Assembly (NCBI GenBank): GCA_027082175.1
Contig: JALWIX010000101.1
Span: 1-35,473 of the forward strand
From: Campylobacterales bacterium
GTDB taxonomy: Bacteria > Campylobacterota > Campylobacteria > Campylobacterales > Nitratiruptoraceae
Length of the DNA stretch: 35,473 nucleotides
Direction of reading: 5' to 3'
In this document: positions 14,847-23,546 of the stretch, piece after piece
How the letters are laid out: the number at the start of each line of letters is the position of its first letter
Numbering within the stretch: the stretch's first letter is position 1
Notes under the pieces: generated by a model
The model's input: only the letters and a program-made list of their open reading frames with translations
The model's database searches: none
Told to the model about the DNA's origin: nothing
Position numbers and translations under genes: made by a program

Positions 14847-16899
14847 CTATCTTAACTTTTACGGATTTAAATCTTGCGGTCTTAACAAACTCGTCCGCCT
14901 CATCACCAAAGAGATAATTTATATGACTTTTTGCATGATGAAAAGTTACGTAAAGAGTCCCTCTTTTTAATGATTTGGAAAATTTTATCTTTAAGGGTTT
15001 ACTTTTTCCGTATTTGGAAACTAAAATAACTTTCTCTTTTCCTTCAAAATAAGCCTTATCTTTAACGCTTACTAACAATATATCTTCTTTATGTCTTTTA
15101 GCCAAACTTTCACAGGCATTGGTTTGAGCGGCGTTGTTGTAGTGTGTGATGATTCTGCCTGTTGTTAAATAAAAGTGGGGGTCTTTTTTATTCATCAACT
15201 CTTTTACCATACCTCTTAATTTATACTTTTGATATCTAAAATGTCCGTATCCATCTTTCGTTCTAAAACTTTCTTCATGCAATATAGGCGTATCTTCTTC
15301 AAATACGGGCCACTGAAGTCCTCTTAAAGGCTCTTTTTGAAGTTTTTCATAACTTGCTCCGCTAAATCTATCGCTAGCTACGCTTCTTACCTCATCCCAA
15401 ATATCTTTTGAATCTTTATAATCAAAATCGGCGCCAAGTCTTTTTGCAATTTCGGTTATAATCTCCCAATCATCAGGCAGTTCCGACTTTATAAGAGGTC
15501 GGGAAAGATGCAGTCTTCTTTCGGCATTTACATAGACTCCAACTTTTTCGTACGCACTTTTAACGCCAAAGATTATATGGGCATATTTTGTTATCTCATT
15601 TGGGAAAATTTCACTAACTATTAAAAATTCAAGCTTTTTTAATGCTTTATGAATCTTGTTTTGATTTGGATGTATATGAGCGATATCCTCTCCCATATTG
15701 AATATTGCTTTGATTTTTCCTGCAATTACGGCATCAATGATATCGGGAGTCATCAATCCTATAATTTCCGGAGTTTTATAATCTGGCAGATAGTATGGCA
15801 AGCACCCCATATCACAGGTTCCTTGCACATTGTTCTGACCGCGAAGGGGCATCAAACCGGCGCCTCTTTTGCCTATATTGCCCGTAAGCAAAGCCAAATG
15901 GGTTAAAGCCATAACCGCATAACTACCGTCAAGATGCTCCGTAACTCCCAATCCCCATAAAATAAGCGTTTTTTTGTGAGAGATAAGATAGGCTAAATCT
16001 TCAATCTTTTTTGGGAGCTCCTCATATCCTCTTATGTGAGCTAAAATCTCCGGATTTGCAAACTCATCATTTAGTATCGAGTTTCTATACTCATAAAAAC
16101 CTTTTGTTCTTTTTTCTATAAACTCCCTATTTTCCCAACCATTTTTTAAGATCACATACGCTAGCATATTGAAAATCATCAGATTTGATTCGTAGGGAAT
16201 GGATAGATGGTTTTTGGCAAATTTAGATAGAGCTATCTCTCTTACGTCGATAACATTTAGCGTTATGCCGCCCTTTTTTATCACTTCTAAAATTCTGTTG
16301 GCAACTATAGGATGAGCTTCGGTGGTATTGGAGCCGATAACTACAATATTCTCCGTTTCGTAAATATCGTCAAAAGGATTTGTAGCGGCGCCTTCTCCTA
16401 TTGTGGCTCTCATACCTTTAAGACTTGGCGAATGACAGACTCTAGCACAGTTATCCACATGAGGCGAGCCTATAACCTCTCTTGTGAATTTTTGGAAAAG
16501 ATAGCTGCTCTCGCAACTTGTTCTTGCTCCACCTATCGCCGCAAAAGAAAAAGATGAGTTTTTTTCTATAATCTCTTTTATCTTTTTTGCGGCTATATCG
16601 TAGGCTTTTTCAAATGGAAGAGTATAAAATTCGCTATCAAAAACTTTTAGGTAATCTTTGACTTCTTCAAACAATTCGGGATTTTCTTTTAAAAAACTTC
16701 TTCTAACATAAGCATTTCTTAGTCTTTGCGGACTATAAAGATACTCGTAACCGTATTTGCCTTTTATGCAGAGTTTACCCCTGCTAACTACACCCTCTTC
16801 TTTTGCAAAAATCTTGATTATTTGATTTTCTTCGACTTCGGCACTTATATCACACCCTACACCGCAATAAGTGCAAACAGAATCTACTACTTTAGCCAC
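14842..16899 (-). CDS. Formate dehydrogenase catalytic subunit (Cys type), molybdopterin family
   Basis: The 685-residue protein is a Mo/W-bis-molybdopterin oxidoreductase of the FdhF-like formate dehydrogenase group, oxidising formate or reducing CO2. An N-terminal [4Fe-4S] site uses Cys9, Cys12, Cys16 and Cys44, followed by KGKYG. NCARVCHSP places Cys155 where E. coli FdhF has selenocysteine, followed by the active-site His. Cofactor and active-site segments include LRGQNNVQGTCDMG and GRIITHYNNAAQT. There is no Tat signal, so it is cytoplasmic. The GTG at 16899 is chosen because GGAG lies 5 bases before it. No electron-transfer subunit or maturation gene is adjacent, and in C. jejuni this gene is absent between yraN and hom. 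Confidence 0.85.
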   Translation of the reverse strand: MAKVVDSVCTYCGVGCDISAEVEENQIIKIFAKEEGVVSRGKLCIKGKYGYEYLYSPQRLRNAYVRRSFLKENPELFEEVKDYLKVFDSEFYTLPFEKAYDIAAKKIKEIIEKNSSFSFAAIGGARTSCESSYLFQKFTREVIGSPHVDNCARVCHSPSLKGMRATIGEGAATNPFDDIYETENIVVIGSNTTEAHPIVANRILEVIKKGGITLNVIDVREIALSKFAKNHLSIPYESNLMIFNMLAYVILKNGWENREFIEKRTKGFYEYRNSILNDEFANPEILAHIRGYEELPKKIEDLAYLISHKKTLILWGLGVTEHLDGSYAVMALTHLALLTGNIGKRGAGLMPLRGQNNVQGTCDMGCLPYYLPDYKTPEIIGLMTPDIIDAVIAGKIKAIFNMGEDIAHIHPNQNKIHKALKKLEFLIVSEIFPNEITKYAHIIFGVKSAYEKVGVYVNAERRLHLSRPLIKSELPDDWEIITEIAKRLGADFDYKDSKDIWDEVRSVASDRFSGASYEKLQKEPLRGLQWPVFEEDTPILHEESFRTKDGYGHFRYQKYKLRGMVKELMNKKDPHFYLTTGRIITHYNNAAQTNACESLAKRHKEDILLVSVKDKAYFEGKEKVILVSKYGKSKPLKIKFSKSLKRGTLYVTFHHAKSHINYLFGDEADEFVKTARFKSVKVKIE

Positions 16900-16975
16900 T
16901 TTCACTCCAAATCAACTTCAGTATCATTTAAAAATATTAGCCTATATGATATGACTTTATACTAATAAGAAAAAA

Positions 16976-18241
16976 TTAATTTTCTTCTATCCTCATCATA
17001 AAAGGTTTTTCCTCGATAAAATCTTGATTTTTAAGCTCGTTTAAAGCTTTTTGAATATCTTTTTCCAAACACTCATGTGTAGAAAGAAGGAGATTGGCTG
17101 TATTTTTTGTTTTTGGCTTTTGAATCATAGACTCTATAGATATCTGATGCTCGCCGAAAAGCTGGGCTATTTTGGCAAGTATTCCGGGTCTGTCCTGCAC
17201 CGCTACTCTTAGATAGTATTTTACTCTTATCTTGTCGTTACTTGCTAGCTTCATACCGCTTTCAAGAGGTCGTTTAAATCCAAGCATAGGAGAGCATTTT
17301 CCTCCTCTAGCAATATCTATAAGATTTGACACAACGGCACTTGCCGTTGCGTCTCCTCCAGCGCCGGGACCATAATACATCGTCTCTCCCACAAAATCGC
17401 CTATAACGCTAATGCCATTCATAACACCGTCAACCTTAGCTATCATTTCATCTTTTGAAATTAAAACCGGATGTACTCTAAGTTCCACTTGATTGGCTCT
17501 TTTTTTAGCAATTGCAAGAAGTTTTATAGCGTAACCAAACTCAGTGGCAAAAGCGAAATCCAAAGAAGATATCTCTTTTATACCTTCTATCAAGATGTCT
17601 TCAGGTTTGGCATCAATACCATAAGCGATACTTGCCAAAATAAGAAGCTTATGCGCAGCATCGTAACCTTCTACGTCAAAAGTCGGATCGGCTTCAGCGT
17701 ATCCAAGCTCTTGCGCCTCTTTTAAAACAGGTTCGAAATCTACGCCCTCTTTGGCCATTTTTGTCAATATAAAATTGCAAGTGCCGTTCATAATGCCTTT
17801 GATAGCTTCAATATGGTTGGCGCTTAGCCCCTCTCTTAAAGCTTTTATGATAGGAATTCCCCCTGCTACGCTTGCTTCAAACTCAAAAGGTATATCTTCG
17901 GCAAGATTTTGAAGCTCGTATCTATGATATGCCAATAACGCTTTATTCGCTGTCACAACCGCCTTTTTGTTTTTCAAAGCTCTCTTTACCACATCGTAAG
18001 CCTCGTCAACCCCACCCATCAGCTCAACTACGACATCGATACCTGGATCATCCGTTATCTCGTAAGGATTGTCTGTCAAAGCGATATCGACATCTCTTTT
18101 TTTGTTAAGATTTCTCACAGCGCCTTTTGCTACAACGATCTCTTTTCCAGCCCTAGCGCTTATAATATCTCTATTTTTTTGCAATATTTTAACAACGCTT
18201 TCGCCTACTGTTCCCACGCCTATGATTCCGATTTTTATCAT
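16976..18241 (-). CDS. hom: Homoserine dehydrogenase
   Basis: This enzyme catalyses NAD(P)H-dependent reduction of aspartate semialdehyde to homoserine, leading to threonine and methionine. The 421-residue protein has the Rossmann GVGTVGESVV, VTANKALLA, the substrate-site segment GIMNGTCNFIL, ELGYAEADPTFDVEGYDAAHK, and a C-terminal ACT domain (YYLRVAVQDRPGILAKIA onward) that normally mediates threonine feedback. The ATG is preceded by TAGGAG. It follows the aminotransferase by about 66 bases on the same strand, a pairing also found in C. jejuni. Confidence 0.97.
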   Translation of the reverse strand: MIKIGIIGVGTVGESVVKILQKNRDIISARAGKEIVVAKGAVRNLNKKRDVDIALTDNPYEITDDPGIDVVVELMGGVDEAYDVVKRALKNKKAVVTANKALLAYHRYELQNLAEDIPFEFEASVAGGIPIIKALREGLSANHIEAIKGIMNGTCNFILTKMAKEGVDFEPVLKEAQELGYAEADPTFDVEGYDAAHKLLILASIAYGIDAKPEDILIEGIKEISSLDFAFATEFGYAIKLLAIAKKRANQVELRVHPVLISKDEMIAKVDGVMNGISVIGDFVGETMYYGPGAGGDATASAVVSNLIDIARGGKCSPMLGFKRPLESGMKLASNDKIRVKYYLRVAVQDRPGILAKIAQLFGEHQISIESMIQKPKTKNTANLLLSTHECLEKDIQKALNELKNQDFIEEKPFMMRIEEN

Positions 18242-18307
18242 AACTCCTACCTTTTTTTACATCATATTTTTTCACAAACGTCAAAATGATATCTAGTTTT
18301 TATAAAA

Positions 18308-19519
18308 TTAGCTTCGGTAATTTTTCAAAAATTTTTTAATATTTCTTGCTGCTTGTCTGATCCTCTTTTCATTTTCTATAAGAGCTATTCTCACATAGTT
18401 TTCACCATACTCACCAAAACCCACACCTGGACTTACAGCGACTTTTGCTTCAGTTAAAAGTTTTTTGCTAAACTCAAGACTGCCTATCTGTTCAAACTCT
18501 TTAGGGATTTTTGCCCATACGAACATTGTGGCTTTAGGTTTTGATATCTGCCAACCAGCTCTTGAAAAACTATCTATCAAAACGTCCCTTCTCTTTTCAT
18601 ATTTGTTTCTAATCTCTTCTACGCAATCTTGAGGACCGTTCAAAGCTACGGTAGCGGCGACTTGTATAGGAGTGAACATTCCGTAATCTATCCAGCTTTT
18701 TATCTTTTGCAAAGCGCCTACAAGTTTTTTGTTGCCAACAATAAAACCTACTCTCCAACCGGCCATATTGTAGCTTTTAGAGAGTGTAAAACTCTCGATC
18801 GCCACATCTTTTGCGCCGTCTACTTGTAAAATAGACGGGGTTTTGTATTCGTCGAAAGTAAGATCGGCATAAGCAATATCGCTCAATATATAAAACCTCT
18901 CTTTTTTGGCGATTTTTACCAGCTCTTTATAAAAGTCAAGAGTTACGGTAGCCGTAGAAGGATTGTGCGGAAAGTTTACAACTAGATATTTAGGCTTAGG
19001 AAAAGCGTCATTTAACGCTTGATGAAGATTTTTAAAAAATTGCTCCTCATCCACCTCATAATTTTCATCAAAAGGTAGCTTCATCTTCTGAACACTCCCG
19101 CCAGCCAATATAAACGCGTAAGAGTGGATAGGATATGTTGGATCTGGCACTATTGCCACATCGCCTGGGTTTGTAATCGCCTGAACAAGATGGACATAAC
19201 CCTCTTTGCTTCCCATCGTAGCTACCGCCTCATATTCAGGATCAAGAGCGACAGAGTATCTTCTTTCATACCAATTGCAAATAGCTAGTCTAAGTTTATA
19301 GATGCCTTTACTTGCGCTATATCCGTGATTTTTAGGTTTTTGTGCAGACTCTATAAGTTTATCTATGATATGTTTTGGTGCCGGGCCATCAGGATTTCCC
19401 ATACTAAAATCTATAATATCTTCTCCGGCTCTTCTTGCGGCCATTTTGATCTCATTTACAGCGGCAAACACATATTTTGGAAGTCTGTCGATTTTGTTGA
19501 ATCTTATCTCATCAAACAT
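18308..19519 (-). CDS. Class I/II PLP aminotransferase (alanine/LL-diaminopimelate type)
   Basis: This is a fold-type I aminotransferase of 403 residues from the chosen start. [14 protein letters not shown] contains the PLP Lys248; [27 protein letters not shown] and [10 protein letters not shown] line the active site. Close homologues in Campylobacterota are variously labelled LL-diaminopimelate, aspartate or alanine aminotransferase; sequence alone does not decide. The ATG at 19519 (MFDEIRF) has AAGGAAAA upstream. The frame runs 18 codons further upstream, but those residues are encoded by the heptamer repeat and are not credible protein. Neighbour hom and the distant dapB suggest aspartate-family amino acid work. 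Confidence 0.9.
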   Translation of the reverse strand: MFDEIRFNKIDRLPKYVFAAVNEIKMAARRAGEDIIDFSMGNPDGPAPKHIIDKLIESAQKPKNHGYSASKGIYKLRLAICNWYERRYSVALDPEYEAVATMGSKEGYVHLVQAITNPGDVAIVPDPTYPIHSYAFILAGGSVQKMKLPFDENYEVDEEQFFKNLHQALNDAFPKPKYLVVNFPHNPSTATVTLDFYKELVKIAKKERFYILSDIAYADLTFDEYKTPSILQVDGAKDVAIESFTLSKSYNMAGWRVGFIVGNKKLVGALQKIKSWIDYGMFTPIQVAATVALNGPQDCVEEIRNKYEKRRDVLIDSFSRAGWQISKPKATMFVWAKIPKEFEQIGSLEFSKKLLTEAKVAVSPGVGFGEYGENYVRIALIENEKRIRQAARNIKKFLKNYRS

Positions 19520-19530
19520 TGTTTTCCTTG

Positions 19531-19600
19531 GTAAATAGTAATTAGTGATCAGTGATGAGTAATCGGTAATCACTCATCACTCATCACTTACATTAGTTAC
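19531..19600. repeat. Array of about 10 degenerate 7-bp repeats, head-to-head
   Basis: Successive heptamers read GTAAATA, GTAATTA, GTGATCA, GTGATGA, GTAATCG, GTAATCA, then switch to CTCATCA, CTCATCA, CTTACAT, TAGTTAC. It is the same GTRAT-type unit as at 14756-14846. The two arms can pair. It reaches exactly to the TAG stop (19602-19600) of the next gene and lies about 11 bases from the aminotransferase start, so it fills the whole space between the two genes. Confidence 0.8.
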
Positions 19601-20412
19601 TATTCCAGTGTCACTCTAAGACCATACTTTATATTGCTCAGTGTAAAAATATCTGAAATTTTAATATAATATGCGTTTGCTGGCAAATAAAAAACCAGCC
19701 AATCGGTTTTCCTCTTTTTTTTGTAGATTTTTAAAATATGAAGATTTTTATCATAAATAATAACCTTCGGATACCATCTATTCCCGCCGTAACTGGCGAT
19801 GGAGATTTTTTTGCCCCCTTTAACTATCAACCAATAATCATTAAGTGGCTTTTTTAAACGTATTTTTTCATTTAACAAAAGCTTAGTCGCATTTAATTTC
19901 ACATTATCTACATTTATAACGTATCTCCAAGTACTCTCGTCTTCTCTTACAATATCTAAAACTTCACATCCATTTTTTATTAAAAATTGACTAAAAATTT
20001 CCGGATCGAGAGTATATTCCGATAAAAAAGAGATTTTCCATCCAAAAGCGTTTTCATCATATCTAACTTCATCGCTCATAAAATAGTAATACCCCAAATT
20101 CCTCAAATTGTCTTCAATTATTTTCATAAATAGTACAGGATTGGAGTTTGTCTCAAAGGTTATTTGATTTTTTCTAGGCGAATCGAAAAATAGATTTAAA
20201 AGGCCGTTCTCTTTTAAATTTTTGATAACTTTTATCATATCTACCTTATTTTCGCCAAGATAGTAATCTTCTCTGTTTTGGAAAATCTTTTTTATTAGTT
20301 TATAGTGTTTCTCATAAGTTATTTCACTTACTAGACTTTTTATCTTCTCCTCCAAAAGATCGCCATAAGATAATTTAACAATAAATATAAAAATAAAAAA
20401 TGCTCTTACCAA
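19600..20412 (-). CDS. Uncharacterised exported protein
   Basis: The function is not recognised. The 270-residue product begins with a short hydrophobic signal-like segment (MVRAFFIFIFIVKLSYG), so it is probably periplasmic. The body is Lys/Asn/Tyr-rich and mixed alpha/beta, with no motif I can assign; the last 100 residues look beta-rich (NDYWLIVKGGKKISIASYGG, WLVFYLPANAYYIKI). The start is TTG with GAGGG upstream, and it overlaps the preceding membrane-protein gene by 7 bases, so the two are coupled. A putative periplasmic protein occupies the same place in C. jejuni (between the aminotransferase and membrane-protein genes), so it is conserved by position. Confidence 0.75.
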   Translation of the reverse strand: MVRAFFIFIFIVKLSYGDLLEEKIKSLVSEITYEKHYKLIKKIFQNREDYYLGENKVDMIKVIKNLKENGLLNLFFDSPRKNQITFETNSNPVLFMKIIEDNLRNLGYYYFMSDEVRYDENAFGWKISFLSEYTLDPEIFSQFLIKNGCEVLDIVREDESTWRYVINVDNVKLNATKLLLNEKIRLKKPLNDYWLIVKGGKKISIASYGGNRWYPKVIIYDKNLHILKIYKKKRKTDWLVFYLPANAYYIKISDIFTLSNIKYGLRVTLE

Positions 20413-21266
20413 TTTTTCCCTCGATTATATTTTTTAAAGGTTTGCAAATCTATTTTTTTTAAATCCCCGGCTTTATAGATAAATCTTAATCTATTTTTGT
20501 CGCTATACTCCGTTACGTTTCCATCTTTTTCTATTTTAAAGTAACCATGGCCTGTAACTATAAGTTGATCTCTCGTAGTATTTAGCTCAATAGCAGAAGA
20601 GGTGAGATAATTTTTTTTAGAGTAATCGTCTAGATAGATTATTCCTACCCATATTTTTTGTTTAGGTATAAGCGCAATTGAAGGCAAAACAGCCTTTTTA
20701 GGTTCTTCTTCGTCTGTAGAATTAAGAAGATTTTTCTTTTCTAAATCTTTTTGTTTAGAAGTTTTATTTTCATCGCTATTTTTTGATTCTATAGATTTTT
20801 GAGTCTCATTTTTATCTTCATCTTTACTTGAGGTTTGGTTTTGCTCTAAAAAAATATTTTCTTTATTATCTTTTTTATCTAGATTTTTAGTTGTAAGACT
20901 CTTTTGTTGCATAAAAAATAGCAGCGTTATAAAAAATATGGCAATTATAACTAACGCAAAAATAGGAAATTTTTTAGATTTTTGAAAACTTTTGTTTGAA
21001 TTTAACTCTTTTTTTTCAATATTTTTTATATCTTTTTCACCACTATTTTCGTTATTTTGAGAAAAATAGCTTTCTATCTCATTTTTTAGTTCACTAAGAT
21101 CAAATCCGTATTCTCTTTCAATAATCTTTACAAAACCGATCGCTTTTAGTCTATCAAACTTGGAAAAATCTCTGTTTAAAATAGCTCTTAGATGTTTTCT
21201 TGCGATAAATGTCTTCCTATATAACTCCTCTATATCTATATTTTTTAGCTTTTCAAAATCACTCAT
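20406..21266 (-). CDS. Single-pass membrane protein with RodZ-like layout
   Basis: The 286-residue protein has a helical cytoplasmic N-terminal region (1-70), one membrane span (about 100-119), a charged Lys/Glu/Asn linker (121-195) and a compact C-terminal domain (about 195-286, KQKIWVGIIYLDDYSKKNYL onward). Helical domain, single span, low-complexity linker and small beta domain is the arrangement of RodZ, but I see no clear helix-turn-helix match, so this is only an analogy. It starts inside the rlmB stop (TAATG) and ends overlapping the exported protein gene, suggesting a common operon and perhaps a shared envelope function. Confidence 0.7.
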   Translation of the reverse strand: MSDFEKLKNIDIEELYRKTFIARKHLRAILNRDFSKFDRLKAIGFVKIIEREYGFDLSELKNEIESYFSQNNENSGEKDIKNIEKKELNSNKSFQKSKKFPIFALVIIAIFFITLLFFMQQKSLTTKNLDKKDNKENIFLEQNQTSSKDEDKNETQKSIESKNSDENKTSKQKDLEKKNLLNSTDEEEPKKAVLPSIALIPKQKIWVGIIYLDDYSKKNYLTSSAIELNTTRDQLIVTGHGYFKIEKDGNVTEYSDKNRLRFIYKAGDLKKIDLQTFKKYNRGKNW

Positions 21267-21943
21267 TATCTCATCCTATCAATCAATATAGCAGCGGCGG
21301 CGCTAACATTTAAAGAATCAAAATCTCTCTCCATCTCTATTTTTACTTTTATATCGCTCTTTTTACAAAGCTTTTGAGGAATCCCCTCGCCCTCGCTTCC
21401 CAAAATCAAAACCTTTTTTCTTTCAAAACTCACTTTTCTTACATCTTTTCCGTTAAAAGATGTAGCATAAATAACAAATTTTTGCATTTTCAATTCATTT
21501 ATAAGTTCATATGCGTTTTGATATAAAACTATAGGCATATCTAAAGCCGCACCGCTGCTAGTTCTGATAAAACCTTCCGGTTTCATCTGTTTTACGTTAG
21601 AAATCACAACGGCGTCAACCCCTAACGCATAAGAGGTTCTTATAATAGAGCCGATGTTTCCCACATCTGTCACCCCATAAAGCAACACAATAAAATCCGC
21701 TTCTTTCAAATCTGATTTATTACTATATTTAAAATCCTCAATTTCTAGTAAAAAGCCTTGATGATTGCCGCCATGGGCTAAACTTTGAGCTTTTTTATTG
21801 TCTATACTCTGTACAGGAACGCCAAGCCTCTTAACTTCTTTGAAAATTTTTTCATCAACTTTTTTTGAAAAAAAGACTCTTTTAACGAGTTTAGGATGCC
21901 TTTTTAGAATATAAAAAAATATCTGTTTGCCATATACTATCAT
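21266..21943 (-). CDS. rlmB: SpoU-type rRNA 2'-O-methyltransferase, RlmB-like
   Basis: This SPOUT-fold methyltransferase is predicted to methylate the ribose of a 23S rRNA nucleotide using SAM. The 225-residue protein has an N-terminal L30e-like substrate-binding region (IVYGKQIFFYILKRHPKLVK), then the three SpoU motifs: GNIGSIIRTSYALGVDAVV, LILGSEGEGIP and LNVSAAAAILIDR at the end. It is slightly shorter than E. coli RlmB. The exact target (G2251 or another site) is not provable from sequence. It lies between rsmI and the membrane-protein pair, as in C. jejuni. Confidence 0.88.
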   Translation of the reverse strand: MIVYGKQIFFYILKRHPKLVKRVFFSKKVDEKIFKEVKRLGVPVQSIDNKKAQSLAHGGNHQGFLLEIEDFKYSNKSDLKEADFIVLLYGVTDVGNIGSIIRTSYALGVDAVVISNVKQMKPEGFIRTSSGAALDMPIVLYQNAYELINELKMQKFVIYATSFNGKDVRKVSFERKKVLILGSEGEGIPQKLCKKSDIKVKIEMERDFDSLNVSAAAAILIDRMR

Positions 21944-21984
21944 AGGCCGATTGTAGCTTTTTATTACTTATTGAAAGATTAAAT

Positions 21985-22148
21985 TGCTTGAGTGGATAAG
22001 TAGTTAAGTGACTTAGGGGGGTGTGGGTGTGAATGCTGAGTCGATAGTCGATAGTCGATAGTCGTTAGTGGTGAGTGTGAGTTGATTTACCACTCAACTA
22101 CTCAATCAAAAATCCAAATTCCCAATTCCCAATTCCTAATGTCCAATG
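21985..22148. repeat. Composite heptamer repeat region between rsmI and rlmB
   Basis: This 164-base region contains two different 7-bp families. At 22040-22074 there is GTCGATA three times, then GTCGTTA and GTGGTGA. At 22114-22148 there is CCAAATT, CCCAATT, CCCAATT, CCTAATG and TCCAATG in perfect register. Between and before them lie GAGTGGATAAGTAGTTAAGTG and CACTCAACTACTCAATC words that can fold back on each other, plus a G-rich run at 22015-22028. It reaches within 1 base of the rsmI stop. There is no coding sense. Confidence 0.8.
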
Positions 22149-22149
22149 T

Positions 22150-22965
22150 TTATCCTCTAATCAACTCTTCATAACACTCTTTCACACTTTTAGAGGTTAT
22201 TTTGGAAAGAAGTTTGGCTTTTTCTTTTTTTGAGATATTTAGTGACAAAATATCCTGTTTTGTTAATGTACTTTGACTAAATGGCTCTTTTTTAGGAGAG
22301 ATGACCGCTACCCACTCCCCTTTTATATCTATATCCTTTATCATACCCAAAATTTCTTCAACCGTTCCTTTAAAAAATCTCTGATATCTTTTAGTTAACT
22401 CTTTAGCCAAAAAAATCTCTCTATCATTATCAATATTCTCAACTTCGTTTAAAAATTTTAAGAGTCTATGTGGAGCTTCAAAAACAATTGAAAAATACGT
22501 ATTATCCAAAACCTCTTCAAGCCTTTTTTTTCTATCTTTGCCTTTATGCGGTAAAAATCCGAAAAATGTGAACTTTCCGTCAAAGCCGCTTGCCGCAAAT
22601 GCTGTAATAGCCGCACTTGGACCAGGCAAAACATCATACTCTATTTCATTTTTTAAGCAATAATCAACCAATTTTGCACCGGGATCGCTAATACCAGGCA
22701 TTCCTGCATCGCTCAAGTAAACAATATTTTGTTCAAAAAAAGATGGCTCTAATTTTAATAAAAAATTTTCTTGATTATGCTCATGAAAGGAGAGATATTT
22801 GGAAGATTTTACTTTTATAGAGAATCTATCTTGCAGAAGTTTTATGAGTTTTCTAGCGATTCTTGTATCTTCGCATAAAAAAAGATCCGCGCTCTCTAGA
22901 GCCTTAATGGCTCTTAGAGTCATATCTTCAATATTTCCTAAAGGAGTCGGAACTAGCGTTAACAA
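22150..22965 (-). CDS. rsmI: 16S rRNA (cytidine1402-2'-O)-methyltransferase
   Basis: RsmI is a SAM-dependent enzyme of the tetrapyrrole-methylase fold that 2'-O-methylates C1402 in the 30S decoding centre. The 271-residue chain shows PTPLGNIEDMTLRAI, CEDTR, YLSDAGMPGISDPG, LPGPSAAITA and FEAPHRL, all standard RsmI blocks. The start is TTG, one base after the rpmE stop, with no strong Shine-Dalgarno, suggesting coupling to rpmE. The gene order rpmE-rsmI-rlmB is as in C. jejuni. Confidence 0.95.
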   Translation of the reverse strand: MLTLVPTPLGNIEDMTLRAIKALESADLFLCEDTRIARKLIKLLQDRFSIKVKSSKYLSFHEHNQENFLLKLEPSFFEQNIVYLSDAGMPGISDPGAKLVDYCLKNEIEYDVLPGPSAAITAFAASGFDGKFTFFGFLPHKGKDRKKRLEEVLDNTYFSIVFEAPHRLLKFLNEVENIDNDREIFLAKELTKRYQRFFKGTVEEILGMIKDIDIKGEWVAVISPKKEPFSQSTLTKQDILSLNISKKEKAKLLSKITSKSVKECYEELIRG

Positions 22966-22966
22966 A

Positions 22967-23167
22967 CTACTTCAAGCCAAACTTCTTCTTAAATTTCTCT
23001 ACTCTACCGGTTGTATCCACAATCTTTTCACTACCCGTAAAGAATGGATGGCATCTATTGCAGATATCAATCTTTAGTTGCGGTTTGTTAGAGTATATAA
23101 CAAAATGATTTCCGCACGCGCAAGTTACTTCACACTCTACGTATTCTGGATGGATCCCTTTTTTCAT
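22967..23167 (-). CDS. rpmE: 50S ribosomal protein L31, zinc-binding type
   Basis: This 66-residue large-subunit protein starts [20 protein letters not shown] and has the zinc ligands as Cys16 and Cys18 (CAC) and the [10 protein letters not shown] pair. It is therefore the zinc-containing L31 form rather than the zinc-free paralogue made under zinc limitation. AAGGAT lies 6 bases before the ATG. It leads the block rpmE-rsmI and is divergent from the prepilin genes across a 379-base AT-rich gap. Confidence 0.97.
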   Translation of the reverse strand: MKKGIHPEYVECEVTCACGNHFVIYSNKPQLKIDICNRCHPFFTGSEKIVDTTGRVEKFKKKFGLK

Positions 23168-23546
23168 CGTTAAATCCTTAATTTATATAGATTTCTTTAT
23201 TTAGGAGCGAAATTTTATCTGATTTTTTATTTTTTTTCAATAAAAAAAAATATTTAAATTCACAGCAGACTCAAAAGAGCCTGCTGCTACATAGGGGGAG
23301 GGGAGTAAGTATTATATCAAAAAAATATTTTTATTTCAATTGATTGTATAAGTCCATAACATATGGCACTCATTATGATTTTCAAGATTGCATATATAAA
23401 ATTCATCCCAAATATATCTTTTAAACATAAATTTTTTTTAAAATAAACCGATAATATAATATATGTCACTTATTTATATTAGATTTGTATAAGTAAATAA
23501 ATTGTACAATTGAGAAACAATACTATATCAAACCAAAGGAGAAGTA
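23168..23546. other. AT-rich divergent intergenic region between rpmE and the prepilin genes
   Basis: There is no convincing gene here. A near-perfect hairpin, CAGCAGACTC (23263-23272) against GAGCCTGCTG (23277-23286) with an AAAA loop and one mismatch, is followed by a G-rich run. The rpmE promoter should lie near 23180-23210. A TATAAT box (23455-23460) is the best candidate for the pilin promoter. Long A/T runs around 23227-23260 and 23430-23445 suggest bent DNA. Confidence 0.55.
23455..23460 (+). promoter_or_regulatory. Putative -10 box of the prepilin pair
   Basis: TATAAT lies about 87 bases before the first prepilin ATG, preceded by T-rich sequence, which fits the Campylobacterota sigma70 pattern. 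The start codon itself has AAAGGAG 5 bases upstream. Confidence 0.4.

Noticed and set aside
23263-23286. Hairpin before the pilins as a terminator or small RNA
   Set aside because: There is no adjacent T-run in either direction and no identified upstream gene to terminate; it is noted only as a structure in the intergenic region.
23362-23378. TGGCAC resembling the -24 element of a sigma54 promoter for the pilins
   Set aside because: The required GC-containing -12 element at the fixed spacing is absent (ATGAT found), so a sigma70-type TATAAT nearer the gene is preferred.
23362-23445. A 27-codon ORF (MALIMIFKIAYIKF...) upstream of the prepilin genes
   Set aside because: There is no ribosome binding site before the ATG, codon content is just AT-rich background, and it sits where the pilin promoter is expected.
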